Made by a program: the position numbers and the translations under genes. A stretch of 64,000 nucleotides of DNA from Candidatus Avelusimicrobium gallinaceum (GTDB lineage: Bacteria; Elusimicrobiota; Elusimicrobia; Elusimicrobiales; Elusimicrobiaceae), in assembly GCA_944324965.1 (NCBI GenBank), contig CALUYH010000006.1, positions 28,875 through 92,874 of the forward strand. Direction: 5' to 3'. The notes beneath the pieces were generated by a model. It worked only from the letters and a program-made list of their open reading frames with translations. It ran no database searches and was not told the origin of the DNA. Positions 60,132 through 64,000 of this stretch are shown one piece after another. The number at the start of each line of letters is the position of its first letter. The stretch's first letter is position 1.

Positions 60132-60956
60132 ATGAGAAAAACGCTTTCTTCCCCCGCCGTCGTAAGCGGCATCGGCCTGCACACGGGCGTACCCGCCACG
60201 ATGACGTTTAAACCTGCCGAAAACGGCATTACTTTTTTGCGTACGGATATCCCCGGCGCCAAGCCCATAGAGGCCCTGGCCAAAAACGTAGGCTCTACCC
60301 TGCGCGGCACGAACCTGAAAAACGAAACCGCCGAAGTTTGCACCGTGGAACATGCGCTTTCGGCGCTGCACGCCCTGGGCATTACGGACGTAGCGGTGGA
60401 AATGGACGGGCCCGAACCGCCCGTGACGGACGGCGCGAGCGACGTGTATGTGGCGGCGCTGCAAAAAGCCGGGCTGAAAGACTTGCCCGCCGAGCAGCCG
60501 CTTTTAAACATTACGCGCAAAATCACCTATACCAGCGGCAACATTTCCTACTCGGCCGAACCCGCCGACAAGCTGACGTTTACGTTTTTGTTCTTGCACA
60601 AGCACCCGCTCGTCAGCCGTCAGGAATTTACACTGGAACTCACGCCCGAAAATTACATCCGCGAAATTTCCCGCGCGCGCACCTTCGGGTTTGAAGAAGA
60701 ACTGGCTTTCTTAAAAGCGCACGGGCTGGCCAAAGGCGGCAATTTGGAAAATGCCGTCATCGTTGGGAAAGACAAATTCATCAACGAGCTGCGCTACCCG
60801 GACGAACTGGTGCGCCACAAAATTTTAGACCTGGTGGGCGATTTAAGCCTTACCGGCCGCAAACTGCCGCCGCTTAAAATCTTTTGTGCTTGCGGCGGGC
60901 ACAAACACAATGTTATTTTTGCCAAAATTCTGTTGGCAAATTCGGAGGACAAATGA
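60132..60956 (+). CDS. lpxC: UDP-3-O-acyl-N-acetylglucosamine deacetylase
   Basis: LpxC carries out the committed step of lipid A synthesis. The 274-residue protein has the zinc residues His in CTVEHALSALHAL and His/Asp in VRHKILDLVGDLSL, and the catalytic His region GGHKHNVIF. The N-terminal motif VSGIGLHTG is conserved. Its stop overlaps the fabZ start as ATGA. It is a separate gene here, not the LpxC-FabZ fusion seen in Bacteroidetes. Confidence 0.95.
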   Translation: MRKTLSSPAVVSGIGLHTGVPATMTFKPAENGITFLRTDIPGAKPIEALAKNVGSTLRGTNLKNETAEVCTVEHALSALHALGITDVAVEMDGPEPPVTDGASDVYVAALQKAGLKDLPAEQPLLNITRKITYTSGNISYSAEPADKLTFTFLFLHKHPLVSRQEFTLELTPENYIREISRARTFGFEEELAFLKAHGLAKGGNLENAVIVGKDKFINELRYPDELVRHKILDLVGDLSLTGRKLPPLKIFCACGGHKHNVIFAKILLANSEDK

Positions 60957-61444
60957 GCGCGAAATCCGCCAGCTTAAAAGAGTTTCTTACGCTTCCCGCG
61001 CAAGTAACATACGACAAAGAACATATTATGCGCAATATTCCCCACCGCGACCCGTTCCTGCTTGTGGACGAAGTACGCGAGCTGGAACCGAACCGCAAAT
61101 ATGTAGGGATCCGCCATGTACGGGCGGACGAATATTATTTTAAAGGTCATTTTCCGGGGCGGCCGGTTATGCCGGGCGTACTGGTGATTGAAAGCATGTC
61201 CCAAGCGTTTGGCGGGGCCATTATGAACCGCACCGTTGGGGAAAATCGGGGTATTCCTTTGTTTTTAAGTATAGAAGAAGCCAAGTTCCGCGGCATGGTG
61301 CAGCCCGGCGATACGCTGGAAATGCCTATTGAAGTGCTGCGGCTGGGCAAAATCGCAAAAATCTATGCGGAAGCTTACGTGAACGGCAAGTTGTGCGCGC
61401 AAGCCACCCTGAACTTCATCTTAGGAGAAACTTCCCATGTCTAA
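60953..61444 (+). CDS. fabZ: 3-hydroxyacyl-ACP dehydratase FabZ
   Basis: FabZ dehydrates 3-hydroxyacyl-ACP in fatty acid elongation and competes with lipid A synthesis for 3-hydroxyacyl chains. The 163-residue protein has the motif IPHRDPFLLVDEV and the active-site stretch GHFPGRPVMPGVLVIESMSQ with catalytic His and Glu. The ATG at 60953 overlaps the lpxC stop and follows GGAGGA; the frame from 60884 lies inside lpxC. It overlaps lpxA by 8 bases. Confidence 0.94.
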   Translation: MSAKSASLKEFLTLPAQVTYDKEHIMRNIPHRDPFLLVDEVRELEPNRKYVGIRHVRADEYYFKGHFPGRPVMPGVLVIESMSQAFGGAIMNRTVGENRGIPLFLSIEEAKFRGMVQPGDTLEMPIEVLRLGKIAKIYAEAYVNGKLCAQATLNFILGETSHV

Positions 61445-62234
61445 CATTCACCCCACGGCCATTATTGATCCGTCCGCCCAAATTGATCCGTCTACCGTTA
61501 TCGGTCCGTATACGATTATCGGTAAAGATGTTGTCATTGGCAAAAACAACCATATCGGCCCCTATTGCGTGATTGAAAACACGACCATGGGGGACGACAA
61601 CGAACTTATCGCCAGTTCGTTTATCGGCGTGAAACCGCAGGATTTGTCTTACAAAGACGAACCCACCCGCGTAACAATGGGGAACGGGAATAAAATCCGC
61701 GAATGTGTCACTATCCACCGCTCTACCAAGTTGGATATTCCCACTTCCATCGGCAACAACTGCTTGCTGATGGCCAATGCTCATATCGCGCACGATTGCC
61801 ATTTGGGCAACAACATCATTATCGCCAACAGCACCGGCGTAGCCGGGCATGTGGTGGTGGAAGACCGCGTGGTTATGTCCGGCATGGTGGGTATTCACCA
61901 GTTTGTACGCGTCGGCACGATGGCCATGCTCTCCGGCGGGGCGATGCTGCCGCTGGATATTCCCCCGTATTGTATTGCCCAAGGGGAACGCGCCCGCTTG
62001 GTGGGGTTAAACCTGGTGGGGCTGCGCCGCGGCGGTGTATCGCGCGAAGCCATTATGGAAATTAAACGCGCTTATAAACTGATGTTCCGCAGCGGCAAAC
62101 GCCTGCAAGATGCTATGGCGGAACTGGAAGCCGCCCACCCGTGCAAAGAAGTACAGCATATGATTGATTTCTGCCGCGCTTCCAAACGCGGGGTTGCTTC
62201 GGCTAAACTCAAAATGCACGAAAATGACGACTAA
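61437..62234 (+). CDS. lpxA: UDP-N-acetylglucosamine acyltransferase
   Basis: LpxA adds the first acyl chain to UDP-GlcNAc. The 265-residue protein is a left-handed beta-helix (IHPTAIIDPSAQIDPSTVIG onward) with the catalytic His in NAHIAHDCHLGNN and the C-terminal helical region typical of the family. It has AGGAGA 8 bases upstream. It overlaps fabZ at its start and lpxI at its end. Confidence 0.95.
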   Translation: MSNIHPTAIIDPSAQIDPSTVIGPYTIIGKDVVIGKNNHIGPYCVIENTTMGDDNELIASSFIGVKPQDLSYKDEPTRVTMGNGNKIRECVTIHRSTKLDIPTSIGNNCLLMANAHIAHDCHLGNNIIIANSTGVAGHVVVEDRVVMSGMVGIHQFVRVGTMAMLSGGAMLPLDIPPYCIAQGERARLVGLNLVGLRRGGVSREAIMEIKRAYKLMFRSGKRLQDAMAELEAAHPCKEVQHMIDFCRASKRGVASAKLKMHENDD

Positions 62235-63051
62235 AAAAATCGGCCTGATTGCCGGCGAAGGCAAAATGCCCGTTTACATCGCCCAAAAAGCGGCGGCCAA
62301 CGGGTACGAAGTATACGTCGCCGGCGCCAAAGGCAACGCCAAAGAAGAAGACTTTAAAACCTGCGCCCGCGTGTTCCGGTCGTTCCGGCTGGGGCAGCTG
62401 GGCGCGGGGATTCGTTTTTTTAAAGAGCACGGCGTCACGCGCGTAGTGATGGCGGGGCGCGTGCAGCACACGTCTATTTTTTCCAACCTGATGCCGGATT
62501 TGCGGGGCGCCAAGTTTTTGGCTTCCTTAAAAAATATGCAAACCAAAAACATTCTCTCCCGCGTGATGGACGAATTTAAAAAAGACGGGATAGAATTTGA
62601 AAATTCCGCCCTATTTCTGGAAGATTTTATGCCGCAAAAAGGCATTTTGTCCGCCCGAACCCCAACGGCAGAAGAACAGCAGGCCGCGGCCTTTGGCTAT
62701 AAAATTGCCAAAGCCATTGCCGCGCTGGACATCGGGCTGACGTGCGTGGTCAGCCAAAATGCCGTCATCGCCGTAGAAGGGATGGAAGGCACGGACCGCT
62801 GCATTCTGCGCGCGGGCGAGCTGTACAAAACCGCGGCCGACAAAAAATCCGCCGTGGCGGTCGTCAAAGTCGCGCGGCCGGACCAGGACAGCCGGTTTGA
62901 TTTGCCCGTCATCGGCAAAGGCACGGTGGAAAGCGTCCGAAAAGCCGGTTTTGGCGTGCTGGCGTTTGAAGCGGGCAAAACCCTGGTGCTGGATTTGGAA
63001 GACGTAATCCACCTGGCGGACAAATACGGCATTTGCCTGGCTGCCGTCTAG
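62224..63051 (+). CDS. lpxI: UDP-2,3-diacylglucosamine diphosphatase LpxI
   Basis: LpxI cleaves UDP-2,3-diacylglucosamine to lipid X, replacing LpxH in many bacteria. The 275-residue protein begins KIGLIAGEGKMPVYIA and has the DUF1009 pattern throughout, including GVTRVVMAGRVQHTSIF and VIAVEGMEGTDRCILRAGEL. The start at 62224 overlaps lpxA by 11 bases. It is the last gene of the envelope cluster; LpxB and the later enzymes are not in the window. Confidence 0.93.
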   Translation: MTTKKIGLIAGEGKMPVYIAQKAAANGYEVYVAGAKGNAKEEDFKTCARVFRSFRLGQLGAGIRFFKEHGVTRVVMAGRVQHTSIFSNLMPDLRGAKFLASLKNMQTKNILSRVMDEFKKDGIEFENSALFLEDFMPQKGILSARTPTAEEQQAAAFGYKIAKAIAALDIGLTCVVSQNAVIAVEGMEGTDRCILRAGELYKTAADKKSAVAVVKVARPDQDSRFDLPVIGKGTVESVRKAGFGVLAFEAGKTLVLDLEDVIHLADKYGICLAAV

Positions 63052-63111
63052 AAGATATCTAGCAGAAGTTACAAATAAAAAACCAAACTTCTATTCGGCA
63101 TAAACATCGCT

Positions 63112-63660
63112 TTACGGTAAAAAATAGCGGCTGGTATATATCGTATCACCAGCTCTTTCTAATGTGCCCTGTTCTATTTGCTCACAAAAGGCACCGGGCT
63201 TGCCCGTATAAGTGCCGTTGCGGGTTTCGGTGCAATATATAGGAGTGTTATCTGTCATAGAAACGCCAAATCCAGCGCACCGATATTTCCCTTTGGTCCA
63301 TACAATATATACACTAAATTTGTTGTTATAGGTAGTTAGACTAAGTTCCTTATCTTCAGCCAACCGCACGGCCTGCGAAGATCCGTCCGTGGCAAAGTTA
63401 CACGCACTCCACGAGCCGCTGGGGCCTGCTTTCCAAGGGACGTCCAAATCCAACTGATCAAAGCGGGTAGCATATTGGCCATTTGCCATAAAATACACCT
63501 TTTCCGCCTCAACTATACTGCGAAGCAAGCTTTTCATACCGGCGTTTCGGCTTTTCCAAACTGCTTTTTCGTACTGCGGCAGCGCCACCGCCGCCAAAAT
63601 ACCAATGATTAAAACGACCACTAACAGCTCTATTAGCGTAAATCCACGTCTTTTCTGCAT
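63112..63660 (-). CDS. Type IV pilin-like protein
   Basis: This 182-residue protein has a class III prepilin signal, MQKRRG then FTLIELLVVVLIIGILAAVA. Cleavage after Gly6 would give mature Phe1 and Glu5. A helical segment ALPQYEKAVWKSRNAGMKSL follows, then a globular C-terminal part with Cys residues (SACNFATD, YRCAGFG, IYCTETRN and AFCEQIEQ) that can form two disulfides. This is the pattern of many pilin and pseudopilin genes in Elusimicrobium-like genomes. The start is supported by GGGGGGAGG a few bases upstream. It is convergent with lpxI and carries its own promoter. Confidence 0.88.
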   Translation of the reverse strand: MQKRRGFTLIELLVVVLIIGILAAVALPQYEKAVWKSRNAGMKSLLRSIVEAEKVYFMANGQYATRFDQLDLDVPWKAGPSGSWSACNFATDGSSQAVRLAEDKELSLTTYNNKFSVYIVWTKGKYRCAGFGVSMTDNTPIYCTETRNGTYTGKPGAFCEQIEQGTLERAGDTIYTSRYFLP

Positions 63661-63665
63661 AAAAC

Positions 63666-63722
63666 ACCTCCCCCCTGTGCACGGGGCAATATTCCCAATT
63701 TATCAAAAAAAAAACGAGTCAA
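63666..63722 (-). promoter_or_regulatory. Pilin promoter with T10 tract in the spacer
   Basis: On the minus strand TTGACT (63722-63717) and TGATAAATT (-10 hexamer 63702-63697) are separated by a 14-base spacer that holds ten consecutive T. The leader contains CCCC that can pair with GGGG of the strong Shine-Dalgarno stretch AGGGGGGAGG. Length change in the T tract would shift the spacer toward the optimum of 17. Confidence 0.5.
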
Positions 63723-63904
63723 GGCCTCCCCAAAAGGAACCAACGATGGGAACGGGTCCGCCTCTCAAGGCCGTATGTACAGCCCCACGTGCCTGGCTCC
63801 ATTCAACCGCCATTCCCCCTTTCCTCCGGGTTTTAAGGACCCTTCCGCTTCTGTACATCGGGCCGTTATTTTCCTTATTTCAGGTCTTTTCATTTTTCTT
63901 TCTT
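63723..63904. other. Non-coding stretch between pilin and next gene
   Basis: No open frame here looks coding. It has GGCC-rich short repeats, an inverted TGTACA pair and, at 63867-63884, an element also found at 40546-40565. Nothing else recognisable was seen in it. Confidence 0.5.
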
Positions 63905-63987
63905 TATGATAGTATGTTAATAAGAAGTCTCTCGCCCAAGGACGGGAGAGCGTTCTATGTATTTTTAATTAAAAGAGGATTTGTAAA
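63905..63987 (+). promoter_or_regulatory. Promoter and structured leader of a gene leaving the window
   Basis: TGATAGTAT at 63907-63915 is an extended -10. The predicted leader of about 65 bases contains the hairpin CTCTCGCC / GGGAGAG around 63932-63953. AGAGGA at 63974-63979 is the ribosome binding site for the ATG at 63988. Confidence 0.45.
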
Positions 63988-64000
63988 ATGACGAAAAGAA
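63988..64000 (+). CDS. Start of a gene cut by the window edge
   Basis: Only the codons for MTKR are present. The start is supported by the AGAGGA 8 bases upstream and the promoter and leader before it. The short basic start would fit another prepilin, but four residues cannot show this. Confidence 0.5.

Noticed and set aside
63064..63092. Inverted repeat AGAAGTT / AACTTCT between lpxI and the pilin as a terminator
   Set aside because: The loop is 15 bases and no T run follows on either strand, so it is not a convincing terminator.
63605..63991. 128-codon plus-strand frame across the pilin promoter
   Set aside because: It covers the pilin start, its T10 promoter and the leader of the next gene. 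Composition is not protein-like.
1..64000. CRISPR arrays, insertion sequences, prophage or integrase genes
   Set aside because: I looked for regular repeats, transposase motifs and phage proteins and saw none; gene content and base use are even across the window.

Overview
The window is a dense, GC-moderate bacterial chromosome segment with 60 protein-coding genes (two cut by the window edges) and one tRNA. The cell it describes is diderm and makes lipopolysaccharide: it carries lpxD-lpxC-fabZ-lpxA-lpxI, BamA, a Skp/OmpH chaperone, a TolC-type channel and many lipoproteins. It also has type IV pilin-like proteins with the sequence FTLIELLVVVLIIGILAAVALPQ, and a biotin-dependent sodium-pump decarboxylase that suits an anaerobe. 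Together with several proteins I cannot assign to any family, this best fits Elusimicrobiota, probably a gut Elusimicrobium-like lineage. That placement is inference from gene content; no rRNA gene is present to confirm it. I see no phage, insertion sequence, CRISPR array or other sign of recent transfer.

Layout. 1-1.5 kb: a truncated M23 peptidase and a thioredoxin-like lipoprotein, divergent. 1.5-10.7 kb (minus): an AddB-like/AddA-like helicase-nuclease pair, then YbaB, a CoA-binding protein, an aldo/keto reductase and a spore-photoproduct-lyase-family radical SAM protein. 10.7-12 kb: a SixA-like phosphatase and UppP. 12-15.3 kb (minus): proB-proA-proC. 15.3-18.5 kb (minus): a cytoplasmic histidine kinase and NarL-type regulator, rsmD and an Fe-S RecB-type nuclease. 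18.6-27 kb (plus): PBP1A, mfd, two PpiC-type isomerases and pdxA. 27.1-31.1 kb: birA with the decarboxylase subunits (oadG-oadA-oadB type). 31.1-37.8 kb: a family 8 glycosyltransferase, nth, a zinc/manganese ABC transporter, an EamA transporter, threonine synthase and a small pilin-like protein. 37.9-40.5 kb: DUF4912 and a GH57 branching enzyme. 40.6-45.4 kb: two large exported proteins of unknown function, greA and an HtrA-like protease. 45.6-50.6 kb: a six-gene envelope operon (lipoprotein, YjbH-like barrel, HAMP membrane protein, TolC, patatin, TPR lipoprotein). 50.7-54.1 kb (minus): an exported TldD/TldE-like pair. 54.1-55.5 kb: tRNA-Thr, TerC and L28. 55.6-63.1 kb: bamA, skp and lipid A synthesis. 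63.1-64 kb: a type IV pilin behind a promoter with a T10 tract, then a structured leader of a gene that leaves the window.

Two patterns recur. Genes are tightly packed, often with ATGA stop/start overlaps, so translational coupling is common. Promoters often have an extended -10 box (TGN followed by a TATAAT-like hexamer). At six genes this box lies only 6-8 bases before the ATG and no Shine-Dalgarno sequence is visible, which predicts leaderless transcripts. The observations most worth following are the six-gene envelope operon, the exported TldD/TldE-like pair, the possibly phase-variable pilin promoter and the leaderless promoter class.
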